A stretch of DNA of 64,000 nt from Phycisphaeraceae bacterium (GTDB taxonomy: Bacteria; Planctomycetota; Phycisphaerae; Phycisphaerales; Zrk34). Below the pieces are notes generated by a model. It had not been told where the DNA came from, did no database searches, and saw only the letters and a program-made list of their open reading frames with translations. The stretch is from assembly GCA_028282685.1 (NCBI GenBank), contig JANQHK010000127.1, forward strand, positions 1-64,000. The letters run 5' to 3'. Below, piece by piece: positions 33,897-41,951 of the stretch. The translations under genes were made by a program, and so were the position numbers. Within the stretch, counting starts at the first letter, position 1. Each line of letters opens with the position of its first letter.

Positions 33897-35675
33897 TTAC
33901 TGATAGAAGTTGGTGGCTTCGGTTTCCTCGACCGGCCGACCGATCTGATTGCTGGTCATGGAGACCTTGAATCGAACGTCGCCGGGTTTTTCGGCCTTGA
34001 CCTTCACCTGCCATGTGGCCTTGGCCTTGGGCGCCAGCGAGGCCAGTGGAGCGAAGGTGACGGTCCTGTCCGCGGCGGTGCTGCGCGTCGCGCCGCCCGA
34101 GGAGACGTGCGACATTTCCGGCTCAAGCGTGCAGACGATCTTGATGTTGGTGTCGGTCGCCGAGCCCTGGTTGGTCACGGTGATCACGTAGGTTTCGGTA
34201 TCGCCGACCTGGATCGGGTCTTCCACGTCGATGACCTCGAGCAGAATGGCCGGGATGCCTTCGACCTTGGTGGTGACCTTGTCGCTGACGTCCGTAGCGC
34301 ACTTGGCGCTGGCCTTGGCGACATTGGTGTACGTGCCGATGTTGGACGGGTTGACCGTCACGGACACGGTCCGGGACTGCCTGGGCTGCAAGTTGCCCAG
34401 ATTCCAGGTGACGCGCCGGCCGTTGGCGGTTCCGCCCGCGGTGGCGCTGACGAAGCTGGCGCCGGTCGGGATGGTGTCGACCAGCGTGGCGCCCGCCGCC
34501 ACACCGTCGCCGGTGTTGGTCACCTTGATCGTGTAGGTGATCTTGCCGCCGAGGAAGAGCTTGGCCGGGCCGGTCTTGTCAATGGTCAGCACGGGCTGAC
34601 GCACGGTGACCGAATCCTTCGCCGAGGCCTTGAGGTTGCCGTCGGCGGCGGCGTTGGCGGTGTTGTCGAAGCGGCCGGTCTTGCCGGCCTTGAGGGTGGC
34701 GGCCAGTTTACGCGACTGCCCCGAGCCCAGCGTACCGACGTGGAAGGTCAGGGTCTGCTGGCCGTCGGTCGACTTCAGCCCGGCCGGCAGCGTGTCGGTG
34801 ACCTTCACGTTGGTGGCGTTGCCGGTGCCGGTGTTGGTGACCACCAGCGTCATCGGAATCGTATCGCAGATCAGGACCTCGTTGGGCAATTGCTTGGAAA
34901 GTTTCAAAGACGGCTGCACGGCCACCTGCGTGACGCAGGCGGTCAGAATGCCGCTGCCGGTGGCGCAATGGGTGACTTCGGTGGCCTCGCCGAGCGAACC
35001 GCGAACCGTCAGGGCCTTCTTCTGGCGCGGCGCGAACGAGCCCAGGTCCCAGTTCAGGTAACTCTGGTCGCGCTGGGCTTGCGGTGAGGTGCCGGCGAGC
35101 TTGAAGCCATCGGGCATCTTGTCGGTGACCTTGACGTTCTTGATTTCCTGATCGACCAGACTGGTCGCGGTGATGATGTATTCAAACTCGTTGTCGACCT
35201 GGATCAGCCGCGGAGCGGACTTTTCAATCCAGAGGAAGCTGCTGTTGCGGTAACCGCTGGGGTAATACATGCTGCTGCGGACCATGCCGGCGACGGGCGC
35301 GGGCGCCGGTTTCGGAGCGGGCGCAGGAGCCGGGGCGGGCGCTTTGGCGGTCCGCGGCCATTGGTGCGTATTCTCTACATGATGCCAGGGGGTCCAGCCG
35401 CCGCCGGGGTAGGCATGGCGGTGGTAGTTGTCGTCGCGGAGTTGGGTGTGTCCGAAGGAAATGCTGTCGTATTCACGGATGATCTTGGCGCCGTCCTTGG
35501 GGGGGTTGGCCGGATCGACCACGATGGGAACATTGCTGCGCCCGCCCAGGTTGTTCATGGGAGCGGTCTTGTAGCTTTTACCGTGATCCGCGGTTTGCGT
35601 TCCTTGGCATCCAGCCATCACCATCAGACCGACCATCATGATCGGCGCCAGCACGTGAATCGTCGTTCTTCTCAT
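33897..35675 (-). CDS. Large lipoprotein with four DUF11 repeats
   Basis: The 592-residue product begins with a lipoprotein signal (PIMMVGLMVMAGC). A Pro/Ala spacer (KAPAPAPAPAPKPAPAP, about 107-123) precedes four DUF11-type Ig-like repeats of about 110 residues: VDNEFEYIITATSLVDQEIKNVKVTDKMPDGF, ICDTIPMTLVVTNTGTGNATNVKVTDTLPAGL, LGGKITYTIKVTNTGDGVAAGATLVDTIPTGA, and QVGDTETYVITVTNQGSATDTNIKI. Such lipoproteins are expected at the outer membrane or surface and resemble OmcB-type cysteine-rich envelope proteins of PVC bacteria, though this one has few cysteines. GAAAGGCAG precedes the ATG at 35675. Confidence 0.88.
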   Translation of the reverse strand: MRRTTIHVLAPIMMVGLMVMAGCQGTQTADHGKSYKTAPMNNLGGRSNVPIVVDPANPPKDGAKIIREYDSISFGHTQLRDDNYHRHAYPGGGWTPWHHVENTHQWPRTAKAPAPAPAPAPKPAPAPVAGMVRSSMYYPSGYRNSSFLWIEKSAPRLIQVDNEFEYIITATSLVDQEIKNVKVTDKMPDGFKLAGTSPQAQRDQSYLNWDLGSFAPRQKKALTVRGSLGEATEVTHCATGSGILTACVTQVAVQPSLKLSKQLPNEVLICDTIPMTLVVTNTGTGNATNVKVTDTLPAGLKSTDGQQTLTFHVGTLGSGQSRKLAATLKAGKTGRFDNTANAAADGNLKASAKDSVTVRQPVLTIDKTGPAKLFLGGKITYTIKVTNTGDGVAAGATLVDTIPTGASFVSATAGGTANGRRVTWNLGNLQPRQSRTVSVTVNPSNIGTYTNVAKASAKCATDVSDKVTTKVEGIPAILLEVIDVEDPIQVGDTETYVITVTNQGSATDTNIKIVCTLEPEMSHVSSGGATRSTAADRTVTFAPLASLAPKAKATWQVKVKAEKPGDVRFKVSMTSNQIGRPVEETEATNFYQ

Positions 35676-35992
35676 GATCTGCCTTTCGGGAAAACGTTTC
35701 TGGTTCGCTCCCTGCGAACCGGGGAATGTTCCGGTGATGCCATACAATCACCACAGCAACACCGCCGTTGCAAACTGATTGGTTAGCTTTCTCCTGCCTC
35801 GGCCAAACGACAGAAGGGACTGCTTGGCCCGTCTTTCAAACCCTGATTCTCACAACTGTATTCCTCGGTATCGCGGGAATCAATTGGCAGGTCGAAATAA
35901 TTGGGTTTTTTTTCACGCCAATATTCGGTGCATGGTGTCAGGGGCCGATGGGCTGGGGCATCTGGCACAACGGCGGCATGATTCATGAGGAG
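35676..35992. other. Intergenic region upstream of the DUF11 gene
   Basis: About 317 bases between the DUF11 gene start and the mraZ-unit terminator. It presumably holds the DUF11 promoter. A frame on the plus strand runs through here but crosses the terminator hairpin and shows no family similarity, so no gene is called. Confidence 0.4.
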
Positions 35993-36029
35993 AAAAACCC
36001 CGTTTACAGTGGAGAGACCGTAAACGGGG
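35993..36029 (-). terminator. Strong terminator of the mraZ unit
   Basis: A perfect 10-bp stem (CCCCGTTTAC/GTAAACGGGG) is followed on the minus strand by TTTTT. It ends transcription from mraZ and the small frame behind it. Confidence 0.9.
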
Positions 36030-36085
36030 CGGAGGAGGAGAATGAGCAGTCGGTTGTTATGGGCGGGCGAGCAATTCCCGCGATA

Positions 36086-36289
36086 TCATGTGACGTCCAG
36101 CGTTTTCAAGCGGCGCCGGGCGTCGTCGGAGAAATCAATCATCGCGAAGGGGCCGCCCAGGCGTTGCACCATCTCCAGCCGGCTCCGAAGCTCAATGAGC
36201 TCCCGATCGCTGATCTCGGCCGGATGCCAACGCGCAACCGACCCCTCCCTGGGTCGGTTGTCGCTTTGGACGGGGTGAATGGACGCCAT
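36086..36289 (-). CDS. Possible small protein downstream of mraZ
   Basis: A 67-residue frame (MASIHPVQSDNRPREGSVAR then a helical ISDRELIELRSRLEMVQRLGG) lies between the mraZ stop and the terminator on the same strand, 55 bases after mraZ. The amphipathic helix pattern is plausible, but I recognise no family and the ribosome-binding site is poor. It may be an untranslated 3' region instead. Confidence 0.35.
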   Translation of the reverse strand: MASIHPVQSDNRPREGSVARWHPAEISDRELIELRSRLEMVQRLGGPFAMIDFSDDARRRLKTLDVT

Positions 36290-36344
36290 GGGCGGCTTTA
36301 CTCCGTTATCCTTCGCGGCACATACGTGGTTCTTCCGTGAACCG

Positions 36345-36827
36345 TCACGCATCCCTGCGCTTCCGCCTGATCACTTTCCGGGGGTTGCGCAGCATGTCGG
36401 GCAGATTTTTCAGCAGCCGTGCTTCGTAATCGTCCCACCGATCGCGATTATGGATCTCCAGGTGATCCTTGACGCCGACGAGCACCACGCGGCTGCCCGG
36501 ATCGGCGATCTTCAACAACCGTTCGGGCAGGCGCACCCGCCCCTGCTTGTCCATCTCGACCCGGCGGGCCAGCGAGAACAACGCCCGCTCGTATTCCAGG
36601 ACTTCCTCGGCATCGACCTCGGAATCGTCGAGCTGCTCGGCGCGCTTGGTGAAAGCGGCCTGGGTGTAAAGGCAGAGCGTGGGGCCTTCACCGATACACA
36701 CGTAAAAACAGCTTCCATCCCGCGGCTCATCCAACTGCTCGCGGATCTCAGCAGGGATGGCCAGCCGCAGCTTGGAATCGATCGTGTGTTCGTAGGTGCC
36801 GGTGAAGAGCAACTCATTTGACCCCAT
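36345..36827 (-). CDS. mraZ: Transcriptional regulator MraZ
   Basis: The 160-residue product contains two SpoVT/AbrB-like half-barrels: LLFTGTYEHTIDSKLRLAIPAEIREQLD and RVEMDKQGRVRLPERLL, with the DxKgRl..P pattern in each. MraZ normally heads the division and cell wall cluster and represses it. Here no rsmH, ftsL or mur genes follow; transcription ends after at most one small frame. Two MraZ boxes lie upstream. Confidence 0.95.
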   Translation of the reverse strand: MGSNELLFTGTYEHTIDSKLRLAIPAEIREQLDEPRDGSCFYVCIGEGPTLCLYTQAAFTKRAEQLDDSEVDAEEVLEYERALFSLARRVEMDKQGRVRLPERLLKIADPGSRVVLVGVKDHLEIHNRDRWDDYEARLLKNLPDMLRNPRKVIRRKRRDA

Positions 36828-36865
36828 GCGCCTCCGTGCGCCGGTTGACCTTTTATGGTCTTTTA

Positions 36866-36880
36866 CCCCACTTCACCCCA
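36866..36880 (-). promoter_or_regulatory. MraZ-binding repeats upstream of mraZ
   Basis: On the minus strand TGGGG-TGAAG-TGGGG gives two TGGGN boxes with the 5-base spacing known for MraZ operators, about 40 bases before the mraZ start. This indicates autorepression. Confidence 0.75.
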
Positions 36881-37165
36881 CAATGCAACACCTTATCCCA
36901 AATTTATTAAAGTTTTTCCCCCGCGATGCCCCGGTTTCTGTGCTGGCCGAGCCGGTCCGGTCGAATGCGCGCACACCGTCGGCCGCGCAACTCTTGCGCG
37001 GGTGCTTATCCTTGTGTGGTCAAAGGGCCTTTCGTGCGGCCGCTGAGTTGGTTTTTTCTGTTGCTGATCTGTCAGTCGTTCCTTGATAATTCCGATGTCC
37101 GAAACGGGGTCATGGCAGGAGGTCATGGCTTTGGCGTATGTCATCAAACTTTTGTGGAGAAGGCC
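36881..37165. other. Intergenic region between mraZ and a divergent small-protein gene
   Basis: The first 60 bases are AT-rich (TTTATTAAAGTTTTTCCC) and probably hold divergent promoters. A long-range CAACTC/GAGTTG pairing ending in TTTTTT lies at 36988-37057 and could be a leader terminator. I see no gene. Confidence 0.4.
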
Positions 37166-37684
37166 ATGAAGGGCAGACTCATCTGGTTCGGAATCGCGAT
37201 CGTGATCGGTGTCGCAGTCAGCATCTTCACCGTCTCGTCGGGGGAGGTGGGAAGGTTTAACGACAAGCTGGTCGATCTTGCCATGAACACCGATTCCGCT
37301 TTCACCGGCTACGTGCAACTGCTGGAGCGATACATCTCCGGTGAGTCGGTTGATCCGACGGCGATGGCTGGCGAGCAAAAAAAGCTGATGGACGTGGTCG
37401 AGAAAAACCAGAAGGAAGTGGTGGACGTGGGTGTGCCCGACTGCGATCTCTGTCGTCAATTCCGCGCCGGCGTCACGGAGTACCTGGCCAACTCGCATCA
37501 GATTGTCGAGCAATACGCCAAGATCAATGCCTACGCGGCGCAGCACATGCCGGCCAGCCAGGCCGACGTGTCGCATGTGGAGGGGCTGCTTGCGGCTTTA
37601 CAGGCCGAAGATGAGGCGCTGTTCAATCAGGTCGGTCAATTGCAGAAGAAGATGGCCGATGAATACGACCTGGAACTGGAATGA
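37166..37684 (+). CDS. Membrane-anchored helical protein, unknown function
   Basis: The 172-residue product has one N-terminal helix (IWFGIAIVIGVAVSIFTVSSG) and a helical body. Two cysteines lie close together in VPDCDLCRQF, which could be a redox or metal pair. GGAGAAGG precedes the ATG at 37166. It converges on rnfB with only 12 bases between stop codons. No family recognised. Confidence 0.65.
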   Translation: MKGRLIWFGIAIVIGVAVSIFTVSSGEVGRFNDKLVDLAMNTDSAFTGYVQLLERYISGESVDPTAMAGEQKKLMDVVEKNQKEVVDVGVPDCDLCRQFRAGVTEYLANSHQIVEQYAKINAYAAQHMPASQADVSHVEGLLAALQAEDEALFNQVGQLQKKMADEYDLELE

Positions 37685-37696
37685 CGCCGACTTCAT

Positions 37697-38620
37697 TCAC
37701 CCGCGCCACTCGGTCTTGTCGACGGTGGTTTCAAATTCGTCGGTGATGCGGTCCGGCAGTTCTTCATCGGCGACAGCGGCCAGGTCCTTTTCGCTCGGCT
37801 TGCCGACGTAGGTCATCGCTTCCATCGGGCACTTGCCCAAGGCCGCGTCGCGCATGTCGGCGTCGGCCGGTTCGTACTGCTCGTAGTCGATTTCCGCCAG
37901 GCCGTCGGCGATCTTGAACATTTCCGTGATGCGTTGGCAGGCCTTGCAGCCGATGCAGCCGACCTCGCAGACTTTCTTGGTGTCCGGTCCGGAGTCGCTG
38001 TTGGAGCAGGCGACGACGAGCATCTGCTCGGTCTTGAACGGCACGCGCGAGATGATGTGGCGCGGGCAGGCGGTGATGCAGGCGCCGCAGCCGGTGCACT
38101 TAGCGTAATCGACGGTCGCCAATCCTTCGACCACGTGGATCGCATCGAAATCGCAGACGCGCACGCAATCGCCCAGCCCCAGGCAGCCGTAGGTGCATCC
38201 CTGGTACCCGGCGACGAGATTGGCCGCGGCGCAGGTTGGCTCGCCCCGGTATTCCACACCGCCTTTTCGCTGGTGCGATTTGGCGGCGCAGTGGACGACC
38301 GCGCGGTAAGGCCAGCTCTGCGTCACTTCCACGCCGAGGATGTCCGCGATCTGCTTGGCGCAGCTTTCCCCGCCGGGCGCGCACAAGGTGACGGCGACGT
38401 TCTGCGGATCTTCGGCCAGCGCCTCGGCGTAGTCGTTGCACCCGATGTACCCGCATCCGCCGCAGTTGGCGCCGGGCAGCGCACCGTTGAGCTTCTCCAC
38501 GCGCGGATCGACTTCCACGTGAAAGGCCTGGTTCGCCCAGCCGAGGATGAAGCTCATCATCACGGCCAGCAGCACCATCGTCGCTGCGGCCAGCAATAAC
38601 ACAACGACGGTCAGACTCAT
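37697..38620 (-). CDS. rnfB: Rnf electron transport complex subunit B
   Basis: A 307-residue iron-sulfur subunit. One N-terminal transmembrane helix is followed by the four-cysteine domain ([18 protein letters not shown] ... LCAPGG) and two ferredoxin-like sections ([31 protein letters not shown]), plus a further [13 protein letters not shown] cluster. It probably accepts electrons from ferredoxin. The start overlaps the rnfA stop by four bases. Last gene of the operon. Confidence 0.95.
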   Translation of the reverse strand: MSLTVVVLLLAAATMVLLAVMMSFILGWANQAFHVEVDPRVEKLNGALPGANCGGCGYIGCNDYAEALAEDPQNVAVTLCAPGGESCAKQIADILGVEVTQSWPYRAVVHCAAKSHQRKGGVEYRGEPTCAAANLVAGYQGCTYGCLGLGDCVRVCDFDAIHVVEGLATVDYAKCTGCGACITACPRHIISRVPFKTEQMLVVACSNSDSGPDTKKVCEVGCIGCKACQRITEMFKIADGLAEIDYEQYEPADADMRDAALGKCPMEAMTYVGKPSEKDLAAVADEELPDRITDEFETTVDKTEWRG

Positions 38621-39456
38621 GAGGCGCCTCCTCGGTGCCAGTCCGAAACCCGAAGTCCGCAATCCGAAATCGAAGCCGATTGCCGTGTTTCGGTATTCGG
38701 ATTTCTGGTTTCGGGTTTTTCGATCGATGCCGATTGTTCTTCTTTTTCTACGGATGACTCCGTGGTTGTTGGCTCAGCAGTCAGCGCCTTCTTGATGTTC
38801 TTGCCCATGCCGGCGAAGCCCATGAAGCCCATGGACATGATGCCGGCGACGATGAACGCGATCGCCGGGCCTTTGAATGCCTTGGGCACGTCGGCCAGGT
38901 CCAGTTCCTCGCGGATCCCGGCCATGATGACAATGGCGATCGTGAAACCGATTCCGGCAAAGACCGCCAGCACCAGCGCTTCGACCAGTCCCCACTGCGC
39001 CGGGCCGGTGACGTTTTTCAGAATCTCCAGGCAGGCAAAGAGGATCGCGCAGTTGGTCGTGATCAGCGGCAGGAATACGCCGAAGCTCTTGTAGAGTGCG
39101 GGGAAGAACTTGCGCACGTACATCTCGACGAACTGCACGCTCGATGCGATGACGAAGATGTAGACGATGTAGCTGAGGACGGACAGGTCGACGACCCGGT
39201 TCGGGTCGCCGCCGAGCGATGTCCAGACGGCGGTGCTCAGCGAAGCGCCCGGTTGCAGGATGAAATACGTGAAAATCCAGCTCAGCGTGGCGGCGATGGA
39301 GATCACGAACGTCACCGCGCAGCCCATGCCGAACGCCATGTCGGTTCGCCGGGAGACGCCGATGAACGGGCAGATGCCGACAAAGTAGGTCAGCACGAAG
39401 TTGTTGATCAGCGCGGCGCCGATGGCGATCAGAATGAGTTCGGTCAGGTATTGCAT
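38617..39456 (-). CDS. rnfA: Rnf complex subunit A with repeat-derived C-terminal extension
   Basis: The first 215 or so residues are a standard RnfA/NqrE: six transmembrane helices, [18 protein letters not shown] and [15 protein letters not shown] with the two half-channel cysteines that bind the membrane [2Fe-2S] cluster. RnfA is normally about 190-200 residues. The extra tail ([20 protein letters not shown], then [21 protein letters not shown]) is encoded by a dispersed intergenic-type repeat at 38640-38730. The stop still overlaps rnfB. Confidence 0.93.
   Translation of the reverse strand: MQYLTELILIAIGAALINNFVLTYFVGICPFIGVSRRTDMAFGMGCAVTFVISIAATLSWIFTYFILQPGASLSTAVWTSLGGDPNRVVDLSVLSYIVYIFVIASSVQFVEMYVRKFFPALYKSFGVFLPLITTNCAILFACLEILKNVTGPAQWGLVEALVLAVFAGIGFTIAIVIMAGIREELDLADVPKAFKGPAIAFIVAGIMSMGFMGFAGMGKNIKKALTAEPTTTESSVEKEEQSASIEKPETRNPNTETRQSASISDCGLRVSDWHRGGAS
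38640..38730. repeat. Dispersed (T)CCGAAA/TTTCGG-type inverted repeat inside rnfA 3' end
   Basis: CCGAAACCCGAAGTCCGCAA is followed by TCCGAAATCG and, about 25 bases on, by the inverted relatives TTTCGGTATTCGGATTTCTG and GTTTCGGG. This is the widespread element whose translation often reads like NPKSEIRNPK. It is translated here as the RnfA tail. Confidence 0.65.
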
Positions 39457-39499
39457 ACGTTCGTTCCGGCTGGCTGCCGTCTTGGTGGCGGCGGAAGCA

Positions 39500-39526
39500 C
39501 GTCGATCTACGATCGACCGTTAAACG
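39500..39526. repeat. Hairpin repeat (GTCGATC-TAC-GATCGAC), copy 1
   Basis: A 7-bp stem with a 3-base loop plus the flank CGTTAAAC, in the gap between rnfE and rnfA. See copies at 40194, 40799 and 58977. Confidence 0.85.
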
Positions 39527-39536
39527 TTTGATGCCT

Positions 39537-40157
39537 CTACGCGGCGGTTTTCTTTTTGCGTTGATCGTTCCAGTTGACCAATCCCAGCAGCAGGCCGAGC
39601 GTGATAAACGCGCCCGGCGGCATGATCATCAGCACCCAGCCGGGGAACCCTTTGCCCAGCAGCGTGATGCCGAAAAACTGCCCCGTGCCGAGAATCTCGC
39701 GGACACCGGCCACCGCGCCCAGCGCGATCAAAAAACCCAGCGATACGCCGAACGCATCGGCCACCGCCGTCGGCAGCGATTGCTTGGATGCACAAATCTC
39801 GCACCGGCTGATGATCATGCAATTGACGATGATCAGCGGGACATAAGGCCCGAGCAACTCGCTCATGCCCGGCATGAACGCGGCGAGAAAACGATCGGCA
39901 ATCGTGACAAACGTTGCGATCGTCAGCGTGAACACGAGAATGCGCAGGTGCGGTTTGAGCAGCGGGCGGATCAACGCCACGATGATGTTCGCCATGATCA
40001 ACACGAACGCGGTGGCGCCGACCATCGTCATCGCCGGGGCCATCGCGCCGGTCACGGCCAGCGTCGGGCACAGGCCGAGCAACTGGCGCAGCACCGGATT
40101 TTCCGGGATGATTCCCTGGATGAACCGTTCGCCTGCGGTGGGTCCGGTGTCGGGCAT
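39537..40157 (-). CDS. rnfE: Rnf complex subunit E
   Basis: A 206-residue RnfE/NqrD: FIQGIIPENPVLRQLLGLCPTLAVTGA near the start, then NCMIISRCEICASKQS with the conserved cysteine, and at least five transmembrane helices. With RnfA it forms the membrane electron path around the [2Fe-2S] cluster. GGAAGAAC precedes the ATG. Confidence 0.95.
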   Translation of the reverse strand: MPDTGPTAGERFIQGIIPENPVLRQLLGLCPTLAVTGAMAPAMTMVGATAFVLIMANIIVALIRPLLKPHLRILVFTLTIATFVTIADRFLAAFMPGMSELLGPYVPLIIVNCMIISRCEICASKQSLPTAVADAFGVSLGFLIALGAVAGVREILGTGQFFGITLLGKGFPGWVLMIMPPGAFITLGLLLGLVNWNDQRKKKTAA

Positions 40158-40193
40158 TGATGTTCTTCCTGTTCGCCGCCAAGGTTCGTTTCG

Positions 40194-40219
40194 CGTCGAT
40201 CTTCGATCGACCGCTAAAC
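40194..40219. repeat. Hairpin repeat, copy 2
   Basis: GTCGATC-TTC-GATCGAC with flank CGCTAAAC, between rnfG and rnfE; one loop base and one flank base differ from copy 1. Confidence 0.85.
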
Positions 40220-40223
40220 CTGG

Positions 40224-40778
40224 TTAATTCAGTTCCTTCAATTTTGGCCGCCATTGTTTGACCGCGCTATTGACGATGTCGCAGACGGCCCGGCTGGACA
40301 CCGTGGCCGCGGTGATCACCTCGATCGCCCCGCCGTCTTTGATCACCGCCAGGGGCTGATCGGTCGACTTGTCGCGGAAGCGATCGCGGAAGTCGGGCGC
40401 CTTGATCTTGTCGCCCAGCGCCGGGGTTTCCTTCTGGGACAGCACGGCCAGTCCGGTGATCTGCGATGCGTCCGGATTCAGGCCGACCAGCAGCTCGATC
40501 TTGTCGGCGTAGCCATCGCCGGCGGCGGGAACCACCCAGCCGATGTGCTTGTCGGTTTCATCGAACGCCTTGTAGACGGTGATGCTTTCGATCTCGACGG
40601 GCTGGGATTTCTCCTTGACCGCCCCGGGGACGACCTGCGGTATCTCGCGCAGCGTTTTGTCCAGCTTGTTCTGTTCGATCTTCGGCGACAGGCCGATGTG
40701 CACACCCGCCAGCGCCGCGCCGAAGCCCAGCGCCAGAAAGATGACCAGCCATGCGTCGAAGAGGTATTTCAGTTTCAT
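40224..40778 (-). CDS. rnfG: Rnf complex subunit G (FMN-binding)
   Basis: The 184-residue product has an N-terminal transmembrane helix (AWLVIFLALGFGAALAGVHIG) and an FMN-binding domain. The flavinylation motif (usually S/D-G-A-T-x-S/T) appears as T-A-A-T-V-S-S with T159 as the candidate for phosphoester-linked FMN. No apbE flavin transferase gene is in the window. Confidence 0.93.
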   Translation of the reverse strand: MKLKYLFDAWLVIFLALGFGAALAGVHIGLSPKIEQNKLDKTLREIPQVVPGAVKEKSQPVEIESITVYKAFDETDKHIGWVVPAAGDGYADKIELLVGLNPDASQITGLAVLSQKETPALGDKIKAPDFRDRFRDKSTDQPLAVIKDGGAIEVITAATVSSRAVCDIVNSAVKQWRPKLKELN

Positions 40779-40798
40779 GACGTTGACTCGACGAAACG

Positions 40799-40825
40799 CG
40801 TCGATCTACGATCGACCGTTAAACG
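40799..40825. repeat. Hairpin repeat, copy 3
   Basis: GTCGATC-TAC-GATCGAC with flank CGTTAAACG, identical in core to copy 1, between rnfD and rnfG. Confidence 0.85.
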
Positions 40826-40853
40826 TTATCGATCGCCGCAGTACGGCGGCGGT

Positions 40854-41861
40854 TCATTTCTTCACCAGCGCGGGCGCCGGGCCGCCCACCGGCGTCGGGA
40901 TCGTCCAGCGGTTGATCAGCGGCGTCAGCGCGTTCATCAGCAGGATGGCGAACGCCACGCCCTCCGGATAGGCGCTGTACTGGCGAATCAGGAACACCAA
41001 CACGCCGTATCCGATTCCGAATATCCACTGTCCGCGCGGCGTGACGGGGCTGGTCACCGGGTCGGTCGCGATGAAGAACGCGCCGAACAGGAATGCTCCG
41101 CCGACCAGGTGTTGCAACATCGTCAAGCTTTGCGGGTCGATCAGTTGTGCGATCAACGAGATCACGGCCAGGCCGAGGACCGAACCGGCCGGGGTGCGCC
41201 ACGCCGCCGATCGCCGCAGGACCATCCACAGTCCGCCGATGATGCATGCCAGCGAGCAGGTTTCACCCAGCGAGCCGTTGACGTTTCCGATGAACAGCGC
41301 CCACAAACCGGGCAGATCGGCGGCGCCCGCGGCTTCTTTGGCGACACTCAATGGCGAGGCCTGCGTGACCACCTCCATCGGCGCATCGTGGACGACGTAG
41401 GCAGCGCTGCCGATGGAAACCGAAAAGCTGATCATCACGAACGTACGACCGACCATGGCCGGGTTGAAGATGTTTTGTCCCAACCCGCCGAAGATGATCT
41501 TGCCGATGCCCATGGCGACCAACGAACCGACCACCCCGGCATACCACGGCGCGTTCCACGGCATCGAAAGCCCGAGGATCGCCCCGGCCACCGCCGCCGA
41601 GCCGTCCAGAATGCTGGCGGGCTTGCCGCGCATGGCGTTGAACATCAGCTCAAAGATCATGCAACTGCCCACGCAGATGCCGACCTGGATCAGCGCGTGC
41701 AGGCCGAAGTAGTACGCGGCCATGACCGTCACCGGCAGCAGGCCGATCAGCACGTCGAGCATCATCCCGCCGGTGGTGGCGGTGGAGGCCAGGTGCGGCG
41801 AGGGCGCAACGTGGAGCTGCGGCTTGGGTGGATCGGCTTGTGCGGGGGCGGGTTCGCTCAT
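40854..41861 (-). CDS. rnfD: Rnf complex subunit D
   Basis: A 335-residue membrane subunit of the NqrB/RnfD family: SPHLASTATTGGMMLDVLIGLLP at the start, a Gly-rich GGLGQNIFNPAMVGR, and about nine hydrophobic helices. The covalent-flavin motif usually read as (S/T)-G-A-T-P-L appears as T-Q-A-S-P-L-S, with Ser169 in place of the expected Thr. Loss or change of the covalent flavin is possible. Confidence 0.94.
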   Translation of the reverse strand: MSEPAPAQADPPKPQLHVAPSPHLASTATTGGMMLDVLIGLLPVTVMAAYYFGLHALIQVGICVGSCMIFELMFNAMRGKPASILDGSAAVAGAILGLSMPWNAPWYAGVVGSLVAMGIGKIIFGGLGQNIFNPAMVGRTFVMISFSVSIGSAAYVVHDAPMEVVTQASPLSVAKEAAGAADLPGLWALFIGNVNGSLGETCSLACIIGGLWMVLRRSAAWRTPAGSVLGLAVISLIAQLIDPQSLTMLQHLVGGAFLFGAFFIATDPVTSPVTPRGQWIFGIGYGVLVFLIRQYSAYPEGVAFAILLMNALTPLINRWTIPTPVGGPAPALVKK

Positions 41862-41863
41862 GG

Positions 41864-41945
41864 GTTCGTTAATCAGTTGATCCGTTCATCAGTTAATCCG
41901 AAGCAATCAGCAATATTTTCTTTGTGCCTTTGTGTCTTTGTGGTT
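41864..41945. repeat. Two dispersed repeat words between rnfC and rnfD
   Basis: A GTTAATCAGTTGATCC stretch resembling the one at 11840, then CTTTGTGCCTTTGTGTCTTT followed by GTGGTT, the common bacterial CTTTGTG repeat. Together they fill the 90-base gap. Confidence 0.6.
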
Positions 41946-41951
41946 CGTCCA

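Noticed and set aside
32673-35087. 804-codon plus-strand frame through the XRE gene, mscS and DUF11 gene
   Set aside because: It crosses a bidirectional terminator and is antisense to mscS and the DUF11 gene.
35768-36340. 190-codon plus-strand frame opposite mraZ's downstream region
   Set aside because: It passes through the strong mraZ-unit terminator and shows no family similarity.
36988-37057. Possible terminator with CAACTC/GAGTTG pairing and TTTTTT
   Set aside because: The pairing is long-range with a large interior, so I mention it only in the intergenic entry.
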